Source: Pseudoxanthomonas winnipegensis
GTDB taxonomy: Bacteria > Pseudomonadota > Gammaproteobacteria > Xanthomonadales > Xanthomonadaceae
Assembly: GCF_004283755.1 (NCBI RefSeq)
Contig: NZ_SHMH01000007.1
Location: 62,001 to 126,000, forward strand
Direction of reading: 5' to 3'
DNA: 64,000 nt
Shown here: in pieces, positions 19,664-30,500 of the stretch
How the letters are laid out: each line of letters starts with the position of its first letter
Position numbering within the stretch: the stretch's first letter is position 1
Notes under the pieces: model-generated
Databases searched by the model: none
Told to the model about the DNA's origin: nothing
The model's input: only the letters and a program-made list of their open reading frames with translations
Position numbers and translations under genes: made by a program

Positions 19664-19924
19664 CTACGCAGGATGATCGCGGCGGTACAGCGTCCATTCT
19701 TCAATCGCCGTGCCATCCGGCAAATGGCACACACCCTTCGCACCATCCGCCTCGTTGACCGTTTCCAGCCGTCCGCCCTGCTTGACGCAGTACTCGGATG
19801 CCGGATTGGCGATGGCGGCCTGCGGCGCAGGCGGCTGCGGCTGCGGCTGCGGCTTACAGCCTGCAAGCAGCGCAAGCGCGGACAGTGCGGCGCAGGCGGC
19901 GGCGTGTTCCCAACGTTTCTTCAT
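19664..19924 (-). CDS. DUF333 lipoprotein
   Basis: An 86-residue predicted lipoprotein. The signal peptide ends in the lipobox LAGC, with acylated Cys at 23, followed by a proline/glutamine spacer and a DUF333 domain (about 40-86; EYCVKQGGRLETVNEADGAK then CHLPDGTAIEEW) with its two conserved cysteines. DUF333 proteins are short secreted or lipoproteins of unknown role in proteobacteria; some have been labelled putative hemolysins without good evidence. It is convergent with ispA, 24 bases away. Confidence 0.8.
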   Translation of the reverse strand: MKKRWEHAAACAALSALALLAGCKPQPQPQPPAPQAAIANPASEYCVKQGGRLETVNEADGAKGVCHLPDGTAIEEWTLYRRDHPA

Positions 19925-20066
19925 CGCTTCGCTCCAGGATCCGGGGATATCCGGGCGATCAAGTTAGCGGCTCGCCAAGACCGCAGACAACACGTCGGAC
20001 CACACCGCGTGGCCGCCTGTTCAGCGAAGGCCGGCTGCACGGCGGCGCCTGTCTGGCCACCGCAAG

Positions 20067-20095
20067 AAAAAAGCCCGGCCGAAGCCGGGCTTTTT
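20067..20095 (-). terminator. Bidirectional UUCG terminator of the DUF4870 gene
   Basis: On the minus strand: GCCCGGC-TTCG-GCCGGGC then six T. The stem is at 20073-20090, and A/T runs on both sides allow termination in either direction. It lies 20 bases beyond the stop of the leftward gene. Confidence 0.92.
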
Positions 20096-20114
20096 CAGGT
20101 CACCGCGCGCGCGC

Positions 20115-20540
20115 CTACTTGATGAAGCGGAACGCGAACGGATACCGATAGGCCTCGCCGTTGTTTGACTTGATCGCGGCGATGATGATGAACACCAGCG
20201 CGGCGATGCCCACCAGCAGCATCAGCGGACCGGTGACGATGAAGCCGATGCCCAGCGTGACCAGACCGATGAGGGTCAGCACCAGCATGATGATCGCCAC
20301 GGTGATGTTGAAGTTCAGCGCCTCCTTGGCCTGGTCGGCGGCGAAGGGCAGCGTGTCCTTCTTGATCTGCCAGATGATCAGCGGGCCGATCACGCAGCCC
20401 AGACTGGCCAGCCAGCCGGAGGTCAGCAGGCCGCCGAGCAGCGCCGAGAGATGGGCGAACAGCGCCCACTGCCGGTCCTCGGCCGAGGGCGTGCCCGGCG
20501 GGGGCGGCGGCGGTGCGGTGACGTTCTCGAATTCGTTCAT
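20115..20540 (-). CDS. DUF4870 membrane protein
   Basis: A 141-residue inner-membrane protein. A proline-rich cytoplasmic N-terminus (PPPPPPGTP) is followed by the DUF4870 pattern: WALFAHLSALLGGLL, then IGPLIIWQIKKDTLPFAADQAKEALNFN and two or three hydrophobic helices (about 80-130). DUF4870 (Tic20-like) proteins have no established function in proteobacteria. It lies 66 bases downstream of the CHASE2-HD-GYP gene on the same strand and could be read through from it; its own terminator follows. Confidence 0.85.
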   Translation of the reverse strand: MNEFENVTAPPPPPPGTPSAEDRQWALFAHLSALLGGLLTSGWLASLGCVIGPLIIWQIKKDTLPFAADQAKEALNFNITVAIIMLVLTLIGLVTLGIGFIVTGPLMLLVGIAALVFIIIAAIKSNNGEAYRYPFAFRFIK

Positions 20541-20606
20541 GCGCGTTTCTCGCAGGTCCAGGGTGGAAGGAAGCCGGCCGGCGATGTGCGCCGGTACCTG
20601 CGCAGC

Positions 20607-22658
20607 TTACGTGGCCTGAGGCCGGGTGCGGCCATCCAGGCCGGCCAGCGTGTCGTCCCAGTCCCCGTCCGACGCATCGTCCTCGTCGCGATAGCGCGCG
20701 GCGATCTGCAGCACCTCGGCCTCGATCTGGAAGAACGCGTCCAGCACCACCGGGTCGAAGGTCGTACCGCGCAGCTCGAGCATCATGGCCTTGGCGCGCT
20801 CGTGCGGGAACGGATCCTTGTAGCAGCGCCGGCTGATCAGCGCGTCGTAGATGTCGGCCACGGCCATGATCCGGCCCGACAGCGGGATATCCTGGCCCTT
20901 CAGCCCGGCCGGATAGCCGCTGCCGTCCCATTTCTCGTGGTGGGTGGCGGCGATGTCGCCGGCGATCTGCAGGAAGTTGTCGCCCTCGATCCGCCCGGAC
21001 GTGCTCAGGATGATCTGGCGGCCGTATTCGGCGTGGCGGCGCATGATCACCAGCTCCTCCGGCGTCAGCGCGCCGGGCTTGAGCAGGATGTGGTCGGGCA
21101 CACCGACCTTGCCGATGTCGTGCAGCGGCGCGGACAGGAACAGCAGGTCGATGTACTCGCGCGTCAGGATGTCGGTGTAGTGTCCGCTGCGCTGCAGATG
21201 CCGGGCCACGGCGCGCACGTAGTGCTGGGTGCGTTTGATGTGCGCGCCGGTCTCCGGGTCGCGCGTCTCGGCCACCGCGGCCATCGATTCGATCGTGACC
21301 TGACGAGCGTTCTCCAGCTGCCGGCGCCACCGCTGCGCGCGGCGATGCTGGGTCACCAGGCGCGCGCCGCAACACAGCGCCAGCAGCAGGCCCAGGGTCA
21401 GCAGCGCCGCGCCGGTCGGCAGGTACACCCCGGTGCGCGCGAACACGGCCGCCGCCAACGCCAGCAGGCCCGCCGCCAGCAGCGCGGCCAGCGCCGCCAG
21501 CAGCGCCAGCCCGCGTCCGGCGGCAAACAGCCAGGCCAGCAGCAGCGCGCCCAGCACGCTGCTCAGCAGCGCCGCACCCGTGCCCCAGCTCGGCGCGCGC
21601 ACCGCGTTGCCGTCCATCAGGTTCTGCGCCAGCACCGCCTGCAGCTTGACGCCGGAAAAATCGCGATCCAGCGCGGTGCGATGCAGATCGTTGAGCCCGA
21701 CGGCGGAGGAGCCGATGAACACGATCCGGCCGCGCAGGTCCTGGCCGCGCGCGCGCCCGGCCAGCACGTCCACCGCAGGAATGCTGGTGTATTGGGCCGG
21801 CCCGCCGTTGAAGCGCAGCCTGGCCTGGCCGGCCGCATCGATCGGCACGCGGTGCGTGCCCAGGCGCAGCGACAGGCCGTCGCGATCCTGTTCGATCTGG
21901 CCGCTGCGCACGCCCAGCGCCTGCATGGTCGCGGCCAGCGCCAGGCTGGCGTGCACCACGCCGCGATGGGCGATCAGCAGCGGCGCGCGCCGCAGTTGGC
22001 CATCGTCGTCGGCGCGGATGTTGACGAAGCCCGCCGTGCGCGTGCGCGCGGCGATCGGCGCCACGTTGTCCAGCACGCCAGGCGCCTGCGGCAACTGCAG
22101 CCGGTCCAGGCGCCCCTCGAAGCCCACCCCGGGCCGCACCGGCCCGGCGCCCTCGGTGGCATGGTCGAAGTAGAAATAGCGTGCGCCGATCACCTCGTGC
22201 CGCGCCATCACCTGGGCCAGGTAGCCATCGTTGTCCAGCAGCCCGGCCGGGACGCCGGCGAAGGACACGTCCAGGTCGAAGTCGCGCTTGAAGGTCTGCT
22301 GGATGTCGGTCAGCGAGGTGCGATCGGGCTCGGGCAGCAGGATGTCCAGCGCGATCGCCGACGGGTGCTCGGCCGCGACGCGCTCGATCAGGGTGGCCAG
22401 GCGATAGCGCGGCCACGGCCACTGCCCCACCGCCGCCAGGCTGACCTCGTCGATGTCCACCACCACCGTGTCCGGCGCCTGCACCCCGGAGGCGGCATGG
22501 ACCAGCAGCCCGTCCAGCAGCGCGCGGTCCAGCCGCGCCACCGGCGCGTCCTTCCACAGGCCGCTGGCGACCACCAGCACCGCCACCAGCACGGCCAGCA
22601 GCAGGAACCCCAGCCGCCGACGGGGCGAGGATTCGGTCAGGGCGGGCGCGAGCTGCAT
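20607..22658 (-). CDS. CHASE2 sensor with HD-GYP cyclic-di-GMP phosphodiesterase domain
   Basis: A 683-residue membrane receptor. A transmembrane helix at about 14-35 is followed by a large extracytoplasmic CHASE2 domain (about 40-340), three closely spaced helices (about 345-430), a linker, and an HD-GYP domain (about 460-665). The metal-binding HD is H513-D514 in HDIGK, and the GYP signature HHEKWDGSGYP is intact near 573-583, so cyclic-di-GMP hydrolysis is expected. The ATG at 22658 is the first in frame after the OmpA-like gene, 14 bases away. It is the last of three genes FecR-OmpA-CHASE2, an arrangement suggesting envelope sensing; the signal is unknown. Confidence 0.9.
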   Translation of the reverse strand: MQLAPALTESSPRRRLGFLLLAVLVAVLVVASGLWKDAPVARLDRALLDGLLVHAASGVQAPDTVVVDIDEVSLAAVGQWPWPRYRLATLIERVAAEHPSAIALDILLPEPDRTSLTDIQQTFKRDFDLDVSFAGVPAGLLDNDGYLAQVMARHEVIGARYFYFDHATEGAGPVRPGVGFEGRLDRLQLPQAPGVLDNVAPIAARTRTAGFVNIRADDDGQLRRAPLLIAHRGVVHASLALAATMQALGVRSGQIEQDRDGLSLRLGTHRVPIDAAGQARLRFNGGPAQYTSIPAVDVLAGRARGQDLRGRIVFIGSSAVGLNDLHRTALDRDFSGVKLQAVLAQNLMDGNAVRAPSWGTGAALLSSVLGALLLAWLFAAGRGLALLAALAALLAAGLLALAAAVFARTGVYLPTGAALLTLGLLLALCCGARLVTQHRRAQRWRRQLENARQVTIESMAAVAETRDPETGAHIKRTQHYVRAVARHLQRSGHYTDILTREYIDLLFLSAPLHDIGKVGVPDHILLKPGALTPEELVIMRRHAEYGRQIILSTSGRIEGDNFLQIAGDIAATHHEKWDGSGYPAGLKGQDIPLSGRIMAVADIYDALISRRCYKDPFPHERAKAMMLELRGTTFDPVVLDAFFQIEAEVLQIAARYRDEDDASDGDWDDTLAGLDGRTRPQAT

Positions 22659-22672
22659 GGTCGGACGCGCGT

Positions 22673-23287
22673 CTAGAGAACGAAGATCTCGGCGCGCCGG
22701 TTGCGCTGTTCCGGCACCCCCGGCCGGGTCGGCACCAGCGGCACCTTGTCGCCGAACCAGCGCACTTCCACCGGCAGGTCCGGATCGATCTGCTTGAGCA
22801 GCCTGGCCACGGCGCGGGCACGCTGCTCGGACAGGTCCATGTTGTACTTGGCCGTGCCGGCCGAGTCGGCATAGCCGAACACCGTGACCTCGGTCGGCAG
22901 GCGGCCGCGCACCACCTCCAGCACGCCGGGCAGCTGCTTCTTCGATTCCGGCGTCAGCTCCATGCTGTCGAACCTGAAGTTCAGCACGAAGCTGCGCGGC
23001 GGCGTGGGCTGGGCGTCCAGCAGCGCGCGATGGGCCTGCTCGAACGCCGCCTGGTCCTGGCCGCGCGGCGCGCCCGGCCGGGCCTTGGCATCGCCAACGC
23101 TGACCGTGGCGTAGGCCTGCTCGATGCGCTGCTGGCCCTGTGCGGTGGACACCACCAGTGCGCCAACCTTGCCGTCGTGGTCCGGCAGCAGCGTCACCCG
23201 GGTCGGCGTGGACGCGCAGGCGCCCAGACCGAGGGCGGCACACAGCACGGCGACCCGCATCCAGGCGTGGCGCATCGAACACGTCAT
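22673..23287 (-). CDS. OmpA-family lipoprotein
   Basis: A 204-residue predicted outer-membrane lipoprotein. The signal peptide ends in the lipobox LGAC with Cys 24 (if the ATG at 23287 is used), then a linker, then a C-terminal OmpA-like peptidoglycan-binding domain (about 95-204; VLNFRFDSMELTPES, VFGYADSAGTAKYNMDLSEQRARAV, NRRAEIFV). Such domains grip diaminopimelate in the wall. It starts only 5 bases after the FecR gene and is followed after 14 bases by the CHASE2-HD-GYP gene, so it is probably part of the same sensing unit. Confidence 0.87.
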   Translation of the reverse strand: MTCSMRHAWMRVAVLCAALGLGACASTPTRVTLLPDHDGKVGALVVSTAQGQQRIEQAYATVSVGDAKARPGAPRGQDQAAFEQAHRALLDAQPTPPRSFVLNFRFDSMELTPESKKQLPGVLEVVRGRLPTEVTVFGYADSAGTAKYNMDLSEQRARAVARLLKQIDPDLPVEVRWFGDKVPLVPTRPGVPEQRNRRAEIFVL

Positions 23288-23292
23288 GGCGT

Positions 23293-23736
23293 TCAGTTCG
23301 CCTCGATCAGCAGGCGGGTGCCGCGCACGCCGACCGTCGCGGTGGGCGTGTCGATCTTGACCGCCTCCGGCTTGAGCTTGCCGATCTTGCCGGACTCGTA
23401 GATCGCCGAGCCCTTGCTCAGATACAGCGAGAAGGAGAACGCGTCGTCCTTGGGCTCGAACAGGTAATCGCGCACCAGCACGTCGGCCCCCGAGCCCAGC
23501 GTGAGCAGCGTGCCGTCGCGGAAGACGATCGAGGCCGTCGCACCGGGCGCGGCGATCAGGCGGTCGGACACCAGCAGCTGTGTGCCGCCGCTCGCCTCGA
23601 CGCTGCCGGAGGCGCGCACGACTTTGACACTGCCTTCCACGCGCTTGACCAGCGCCACGTGCGCATCGGCCGCCAGCGCAGTCGTCGAAAGGCCTAGCAG
23701 CCAGCCGAAGGCCAGCAGGCAGAGAAGTCGCTTCAT
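23293..23736 (-). CDS. Periplasmic FecR-domain protein
   Basis: A 147-residue exported protein. A signal peptide (1-23, LLGLSTTALA) precedes a FecR domain covering the rest, with the typical GSVKVVRA, RDGTLLTLGSGADVLV and TPTATVGVRGTRLLIE blocks. Unlike classical FecR anti-sigma regulators it has no cytoplasmic or transmembrane part, so it probably works wholly in the periplasm. The ATG at 23736 has AGGGGGA upstream. It leads the FecR-OmpA-CHASE2 operon. Confidence 0.87.
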   Translation of the reverse strand: MKRLLCLLAFGWLLGLSTTALAADAHVALVKRVEGSVKVVRASGSVEASGGTQLLVSDRLIAAPGATASIVFRDGTLLTLGSGADVLVRDYLFEPKDDAFSFSLYLSKGSAIYESGKIGKLKPEAVKIDTPTATVGVRGTRLLIEAN

Positions 23737-23885
23737 GTTGTCCCCCTGTCCGGGCCGACCAGGTGCGGTCGAAGCCTCGGTCACGCCGATCCGGCGTTGG
23801 CGACGTTGCACGTCAGCGATGTGATGGGCAAGTGATTTCTGGCGATCCGGCCCGGATCGCCCTGTTCACGTGCGAAACGCGGCGC

Positions 23886-25247
23886 TTACTGGCTCCCTGC
23901 GACCGTCATTTTGCCCACCAGCAGCGAGCCCATCGCGATATGCGAGCGCGGGTCGATGTCGCTGCCCACCGCCTCGATGGCGGCGAAGATGTCCTTGAGG
24001 TTGCCGGCCACGGTCACGTTGTCGACCGGGTAGGCGATCTGACCGTTCTCGATCCAGAACCCGCCGGCGCCGCGCGAGTAATCGCCGGTAACGCCGTTGA
24101 CGCCCTGCCCCATCAGCTCGGTCACCAGCAGACCGGTGCCCATCTCGCGCAGCAGGGACGGCAGGTCGCCGGCATTGCTGGATACGATGAGGTTGTGCAC
24201 GCCGCCGGCGTTGCCGGTGCTGCTCAGGCCGAGCTTGCGCGCCGAATAGCTGCCCAGCACGTAGCGCTGCAGCACCCCATTGGCGACGAGCGGCGAATCG
24301 ACCGTGGCCACGCCTTCGGCATCGAAGCTGCCCGACCGCAGGCCGCCGCGCAGCAGCGGCCGCTCCTCGATCGAGAACCAGTCCGGGAAGACCTGCGTGC
24401 CGGCGCGATCGAGCAGGAAGCTGGCCTTGCGATACAGCGCGCCGCCGCTGACCGCGCCGAGCAGGTGCCCGATCAGCGAACGCGCGACCTCGGCGCTGTA
24501 CAGCACCGGATACTGGCCGGTGGCCAGGTCGCGCGGCGCCAGGCGCGCCACGGTGCGCTGCGCGGCGCGCAGGCCGACGGCCTCCGGCGCCTGCAGCCGC
24601 TCGCGCGCCAGCGCGGTGGTGTACCAGCCGTCGCGCTGCATGCCTTCGCCGGTGCCGGCGATCAGGGCGCAGCTGATCGAATGATGCGTGCCGCGCTCGC
24701 GCCCGATGAAGCCGTGCGAATTGGCGTACACCGACAGCCCGTAGCCGCTGCCCACCGAGGCGCCATCGGAATTGCTGATGCGCGCATCGGCCTGCCGCCC
24801 GGCCGCCTCGCAGGCCAGCGCCAGGTCGATGGCCGTATCGGCGTCCAGTTCCCACGGATGCCAGGTGTCCAGGTCCGGGAAGGCCGTGGCCATGCGCGCG
24901 GCGTCGGCCAGGCCGGCGGCCGCATCGTCCTCGGTGTAGCGCGCGATGGCGCAGGCCTGCTCGACCGTGGCGGCCAGGCTGTCCTCGCGCAGGTCGGCGG
25001 TGCTGGCGCTGCCCTTGCGTTGGCCGAAGTAGACGGTCACGCCGATGGCGCGGTCCTGGGTGGATTCGACCGTCTCCACCTCGCCCAGGCGCACGTTGAC
25101 GTTCAGGCCGCGATCCTCGCTGCAGCTGACCTCGGCCTGGCTGGCGCCGCGCGCGCGGGCCATGTCCAGCAGGCGCTCGGACAGGCGCGCCAGATGGTCC
25201 AGGCGCGCGTTGCTGTCGTCATGCACGGGGGAAGCGATGGCGTTCAA
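23886..25247 (-). CDS. pmbA: Metalloprotease subunit PmbA/TldE
   Basis: PmbA (TldE), 453 residues, partner of TldD in the heterodimeric zinc protease that in E. coli matures microcin B17 and degrades CcdA. It has the U62 family fold without the HExxxH motif, as expected for the E subunit; conserved blocks include [21 protein letters not shown] and the C-terminal [14 protein letters not shown]. The start is TTG at 25247, supported by AGGA seven bases upstream. It is divergent from darP, the order also found in E. coli (pmbA/yjgA). tldD is at 26025-27470. Confidence 0.93.
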   Translation of the reverse strand: MNAIASPVHDDSNARLDHLARLSERLLDMARARGASQAEVSCSEDRGLNVNVRLGEVETVESTQDRAIGVTVYFGQRKGSASTADLREDSLAATVEQACAIARYTEDDAAAGLADAARMATAFPDLDTWHPWELDADTAIDLALACEAAGRQADARISNSDGASVGSGYGLSVYANSHGFIGRERGTHHSISCALIAGTGEGMQRDGWYTTALARERLQAPEAVGLRAAQRTVARLAPRDLATGQYPVLYSAEVARSLIGHLLGAVSGGALYRKASFLLDRAGTQVFPDWFSIEERPLLRGGLRSGSFDAEGVATVDSPLVANGVLQRYVLGSYSARKLGLSSTGNAGGVHNLIVSSNAGDLPSLLREMGTGLLVTELMGQGVNGVTGDYSRGAGGFWIENGQIAYPVDNVTVAGNLKDIFAAIEAVGSDIDPRSHIAMGSLLVGKMTVAGSQ

Positions 25248-25318
25248 TGGCTTATCCTATTGATTGGATTTCGATTGATCCGGCGCGCTGCGCGCGCCGA
25301 CTCGTGGAGAAGTGTGAG

Positions 25319-25876
25319 ATGCGCGGACGCGATCCGGAAACCGGCGAGTTCTACGGCCCCAGCCGCACCCAGCAGCGGCAGGACGCGCTGGAGGTGCGCG
25401 CCCTGGCCGAACAGCTGGTGGCGCTGCCGGCCGCGCGCCTGGCCCAGCTGCCGATGAGCGAGGAGTTGGCCGACCACGTGCGCGACACGCAGAAGGTCAC
25501 CTCGCACATCGCGCACAAGCGCCAGCTGCAGTACCTGGCCAAGCAGATGCGCAAGGAGGACGACGCGACGCTGGAGGCGATCCGCGATGCGCTGGACGCC
25601 GGCGGCGACGCCGCGCGCCGTGAGACCGGCCTGATGCACCAGGCCGAAAGCTGGCGCGAGCGCCTGCTGGACGACCCCGACGCGCTGACCCAGCTGGTCG
25701 ATGCCTTCCCCGACGCGGACCGCCAGCGCCTGCGCCAGCTGGTGCGCAACGTCGCCGAGGAGCGCAAGAAGAACAAGCCGCCGGCGTCCTACCGCGAGCT
25801 GTATCGCGAGATCCGCGGCCTGATCGACGCGGCCGACGCGAACGATGCCGATGCGCTCGACGCGCGCGAAGACTAG
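25319..25876 (+). CDS. darP: Ribosome-associated protein DarP (YjgA, DUF615)
   Basis: DarP, 185 residues, binds late 50S assembly intermediates. The N-terminus [20 protein letters not shown] and the helical core ([42 protein letters not shown]-type C-terminal helix) are the DUF615 signature. The ATG at 25319 is chosen over an in-frame ATG at 25247 because it gives the family N-terminus and has GGAGA upstream. TATCCT at 25253-25258 is a possible -10 for it. It is convergent with tldD. Confidence 0.9.
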   Translation: MRGRDPETGEFYGPSRTQQRQDALEVRALAEQLVALPAARLAQLPMSEELADHVRDTQKVTSHIAHKRQLQYLAKQMRKEDDATLEAIRDALDAGGDAARRETGLMHQAESWRERLLDDPDALTQLVDAFPDADRQRLRQLVRNVAEERKKNKPPASYRELYREIRGLIDAADANDADALDARED

Positions 25877-25881
25877 CCCCG

Positions 25882-25990
25882 CTCCCCCAGGGAGAGGGGT
25901 CGGGGTAAGGGCCCGGCGCGCGCGCAGTGCCTGAAGCACGCCCGGCACCCTCATCCGCGCTGCGGACACCTGTTCCTCAGAGAGCCCACC
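25882..25990. repeat. Degenerate GC-rich intergenic repeat between darP and tldD
   Basis: A convergent spacer with an imperfect palindrome of the CTCCCCCAGGGAGAGGGG type followed by a CACCCTCATCCGCGCTGCGG block. This composition resembles dispersed intergenic repeats common in xanthomonads and other proteobacteria. It may end transcription from both sides. No ORF is visible. Confidence 0.4.
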
Positions 25991-26024
25991 GTCGCGGTGA
26001 GAAAAGGGAAGCAAGCCGCTTCCC

Positions 26025-27470
26025 TCACGCCTGCGTGCCGCCCACGGTCAACCCGTCGATCAGCAGGGACGGCTGGCCCACGCCCACCGGCACGCTCTGG
26101 CCATCCTTGCCGCACACGCCCACGCCGGCGTCCAGCGCCAGGTCGTTGCCGACCATGCGCACCTTCTGCATGGTCTCCGGGCCGTTGCCGATCAGCGTGG
26201 CGCCCTTGACCGGCGCGGTGATCTTGCCGTCCTCGATCAGGTAGGCCTCGGTCGCAGAGAACACGTACTTGCCGCTGGTGATGTCGACCTGGCCGCCGCC
26301 GAAGTTGACCGCATACAGGCCCTTCTTGACCGAGCGGATCATCTCCTCCGGCTCGTGCTGTCCGGCGAGCATGTAGGTGTTGGTCATGCGCGGCATCGGC
26401 AGGTGGGCGAAGGATTCGCGGCGGCCGTTGCCGGTCGGCGCCATGCCCATCAGGCGCGCGTTGAGGCTGTCCTGCATGTAGCCGACCAGCACGCCATCCT
26501 CGATCAGCGTGGTGCACTGGGTCGGCTGGCCCTCGTCGTCGATGTTGAGCGAGCCGCGCCGGCCCTCCAGCGTGCCGTCGTCGACGATGGTCACGCCGCG
26601 CGAGGCGACCTGCTGGCCGATGCGTCCGGCGTAGACGCTGGTGCCCTTGCGGTTGAAGTCGCCTTCCAGACCGTGGCCGACGGCCTCGTGCAGCAGCACG
26701 CCCGGCCAGCCCGAGGCCAGCACCACCGGCATCACCCCGGCCGGCGCGTCGACCGCCTCCAGGTTGACTAGCGCCTGGCGCAGCGCCTCGCGCGCGAACT
26801 CCTCCGGCTTGCCGTCGGCCAGCAGCTGCGCATAGGAATAGCGCCCGCCGTAGCCGGCATAGCCGGACTCGCGGCGGCCGTTCTGCTCGACGATCACCTG
26901 GATGTTCAGCCGCACCAGCGGGCGCACGTCCGAGGCGAGCACGCCGTCGCTGCGTGCCACCAGCACCGTGTCCACGCCGCCGGACAGGCTCACGCTGACC
27001 TGCTGCACGCGCGGATCGGCCGCGCGCAGTAGCCGGTCGACCGCACGCAGCGCGGCGACCTTGGCGTCGTTGTCCATCGCATCGACCGGATCCTCCGGCG
27101 CGTACAGCGCCCGGCCGGTGCCGCGCACCAGGGCGCGCGGGGAGTGGCTGGCGCCGTCGCGCGCGATCGCCCGCGCCGAGCCGGCGGCGGTCAGCAGCGC
27201 GGCCGCGTTGATGTCGTCCGAATAGGCGAAGCCGGTCTTCTCGCCGGAGATCGCGCGCACCCCGACGCCCTGCTCGATCGAATGCGCACCGTCCTTGACG
27301 ATGCCGTCCTCCACCGTCCAGCTTTCGCGCCGGGTGTGCTGGAAATACAGGTCGCCGAAGTCGATGCCCGGTCCGAGCAGCGTGCCGAAGGCACGGTCCA
27401 GTCCGGTCTGGTCCAGGCCTGCGGGCAGCAGCAGGCGCGATTCGGCGAGGGCGATGGCAGATGAGGTCAT
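26025..27470 (-). CDS. tldD: Zinc metalloprotease TldD
   Basis: TldD, 481 residues, the catalytic subunit of the TldD/TldE protease. The metal site [12 protein letters not shown] (HExxxH) is intact near residue 263, with conserved surroundings ([34 protein letters not shown]) and the C-terminal [19 protein letters not shown] and [17 protein letters not shown] blocks. It is the last of the maf-rng-yhdP-tldD group, the same order as in E. coli, 42 bases after yhdP. The partner pmbA lies 0.8 kb away beyond darP. Confidence 0.95.
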   Translation of the reverse strand: MTSSAIALAESRLLLPAGLDQTGLDRAFGTLLGPGIDFGDLYFQHTRRESWTVEDGIVKDGAHSIEQGVGVRAISGEKTGFAYSDDINAAALLTAAGSARAIARDGASHSPRALVRGTGRALYAPEDPVDAMDNDAKVAALRAVDRLLRAADPRVQQVSVSLSGGVDTVLVARSDGVLASDVRPLVRLNIQVIVEQNGRRESGYAGYGGRYSYAQLLADGKPEEFAREALRQALVNLEAVDAPAGVMPVVLASGWPGVLLHEAVGHGLEGDFNRKGTSVYAGRIGQQVASRGVTIVDDGTLEGRRGSLNIDDEGQPTQCTTLIEDGVLVGYMQDSLNARLMGMAPTGNGRRESFAHLPMPRMTNTYMLAGQHEPEEMIRSVKKGLYAVNFGGGQVDITSGKYVFSATEAYLIEDGKITAPVKGATLIGNGPETMQKVRMVGNDLALDAGVGVCGKDGQSVPVGVGQPSLLIDGLTVGGTQA

Positions 27471-27512
27471 GGCAGCAATGATCGGGGTGTGGGGGGCGAT
27501 TGCAAGCCGCGC

Positions 27513-30500
27513 TTACGGCGTGGGCGTGGGCGCGGTTGGCGTGGGCGACGGTGCGGGCGCGGCTTCGTTGTGTTCGGTCACCTGCACGTCCGGATCCTTC
27601 CAGGGGCCGGTGACGTGGTAGGTCTTGGCGCCGACCTCGCTCAGCGGCTTGCGCAGGACGGCGTTGGCCGCCGCGCCCACCGCCGCGCCGACCGGGCCGC
27701 CGGCGACGGCGCCGACCACGGTGAGCAGGTTGCCCGAGCGCGGCAGCACGTGGATGGTCTGGTCGAAGGTCTGCGCCTTCAGGTCGGTGCTGCCGGTGAT
27801 GCGGATCTCGGCCGCCGAGCCGTTGATGACCGTGTCGTCGGTCCTGGCCTGGCCGCCGCCCAGCTCCACTTCGCCCTTGACCTGGTTGAAGGCCAGCCCT
27901 TTGGAGAAGAAGTCGCGGAAATCCAGCATCAGCCGCTTGGGCAGCTGGGTCAGGCTGAACAAGGACAGCACGCGGCCGGCGCCGGGTTCGACCTCCAGCA
28001 GCGCGCCGTCGTGGATGTCGAAGCGCGCACTGCCGTCCAGCCCGGCCAGGGTGAAGCCGGCCGGACTCGAGGGCCAGGCCAGATCCAGGCCGACCTTGCC
28101 GTGGCCGCCGCGCACCCGGCCGGTGAAGCCCAGCCCGTCCATCAGGGTGCCGACATCGTCGCTGTCGACCTGCACCTGCAGATGCGTGCGTGCGCTACGC
28201 CCACGCCCGGTCCAGTCGCCGGTGATGTCGATCTTCTGCTGCGGCGCGCGCATCTGCAGGGTGTCGATGTGCAGGCCGGCCGGCAGCTTGCGCGTGCGCA
28301 GCGTGGTCTGGCCCAGCTTGGCATCGCCGAAGCGCAGATCGCCGATCTGCAGCGACAGCGGTGGCAGCGCGGTGGGATCCAGGTCGTCCTCGACCGGGGT
28401 CGAGCCGTCGGGTGAGGTCGCCGGCCGGGTCGCCGCGGTGGCCGGGTCCGGCGCCGGCGTGGCCGAGGTCCAGTAGAGCCGGTCGAGCTGGCCTTCGATC
28501 GTGGCATTGGCGTCGTCGGGCACGTGCACATGGCCGGCCAGCGCATCGCCGGAGAGCCTGACATCCAGCGCGGCGCGGGCCGGGCTGAGCTGCACGCGGG
28601 TGTTGGGGAAGGCGGCGCCGATCAGCAGCAGCTTCTGCGCGGTCAGGTCGATGCCGCGCAGCGCCAGCGGCTGGCTGTTCGCCGGCGGCGGCGGCGGCGC
28701 GCCGGCCTGCGGGCTGGTCAGCGGCGCGGCGGCCGCGCCGGCCTTGACCAGCGGATCGTCGGCCGGCGCGCTGCCCGAGGCGCGCGCCACCGCGATCCAG
28801 CCGGCCGCATCCAGCACCGGCGCGGTGCCGCCCACGCTCAGGCCGCTGGCCGGGACCGGCTGGGAAATGCTCGCGCGGCCCAGGTCCACGCGCACGCCGG
28901 TGGCACCCGCGCGCGGCTGCGCGCGCAGCGCCATCAGCCGGCCGAAGCTCACGTCCACTCGCCCCTGCTCCAGCGGCATCTGCACCGCCACGGTGGCCGG
29001 CAGCGCGCGCGCGGCCGGCTTGTCCAGCGGCGCCGGCAGCTTGAGCGCGGTGCCGGTCAGGTCGGACTGCGCGGTGACGCTCACCGGCGGATCGCCGCCG
29101 CCCTGCGCGGGCGCCCCCACGCTGACGTCGATGGTCCACGGCGAGCGGCCCTGCATGTAGCTGTTCAACCAGTTCAGCTCGGGCACGCGGGCGAGCAGTT
29201 CGGCCGCGGTCAGCGGTGCGGCCAGGCGCGCCTCGAACACATGCGCCGCGTCCTGCACCGCATCGCCGGCACGCAGCGCCAGCTGCGCCGGCGCGCCGGC
29301 GCGCAGCGCGTCCAGCTGCGGCGCGTCGAAGCCGCCCTGCGAGAACGTCGCCGTCCCGCGCACGTCGGTGAAGGCCAGGTCGTAGGTGCTGTCGGCCACC
29401 TGCGCGCGGTCCAGCTGCACCTGGCCGCTGACCTCGGGCTGCGCGCCGCCGCGCAGCGGCAAGGTCATGCCGAACTGCACCTTGGCCGGGCCGGACACGC
29501 TCAGGCCCTTCATCGCCTCGCCGTAGCGCTGCTGCAGCGGGCTGTGGCGCAGCAGCGAGAGCAGGCGCGCGGCATCGTCGCCGCCTTCGGCCTCGATCTT
29601 GAGCACGGTCTCATGCCAGTCGGCGATACCGCCCTGCAGGCGCGAGACCGGCACCTCGCCCAGGCGGCCCTTGCCCTCCAGCGAGAACCCATTGCCGAGG
29701 AAGCGCACGTGCGCGTCCAGTTCGGTCATGTCCGGCCAGTCGGGCTGGAAGCGAATGCGCCCCTGCTCGATGTCGGCCTGCGCATCGAAGATGCCCTGCT
29801 GATGCACGAACGGCCAGTCGTCCAGATCGCCGCCGACCAGGCCGGTACCGTTGCGCACCATGCCGCCCTGCATCGCCCGATCCAGCCATTCCAGCGCCGG
29901 CTTGGACATCAGGTGGCGCACCCAGAAGCCGCGCGCGGCCGGCACCGGCGTGTCGTGCACCTGGGCGGCGACGTTGAGCCAGGGCCGCGTGCCATCGTTC
30001 TGGAACCACACCTCACCGCGCGCGGTCACGCCGAAGTCCGGCCCGTCCACCACCAGCGACGGCGTGCCGGCCTTCCAGCCCTCGCCCTCGCGCCAGGCCG
30101 CCAGCGTGCCGTGCAGCGTGGCCGGATGGACCACGCCGAAGCCGGCCGGCCAGTCGAACTTGAACGGCAGCTTCGGGTCCAGCACCAGCGCCAGGCCCTG
30201 CGCATCGCCGGTGAGCGCCCCGCCCAGGCCCGACAGCCCCGGCGCATGCCCGACCGGCGCGAACGCCAGGCCATCGACCCGCGCCTGCAGCCGCAGGGGC
30301 CCCTGCAGGGTGCCGGCGGCGCTGACCTGGGACAGGCCGACCTGCGGACGGGCCTGGCGCAGCCACTCGCGCAAGCCGGGCGCAACGCGATCATGCAGCG
30401 CCAGCACCTGCAGCAGCGGCTCGGCCTGCAGCGCGTCGACCAGCAGCGCCGAGCGCGCACCGCCGGCCAGCGTCAGCCCGCGCACGCCCTGCCCGGCGCC

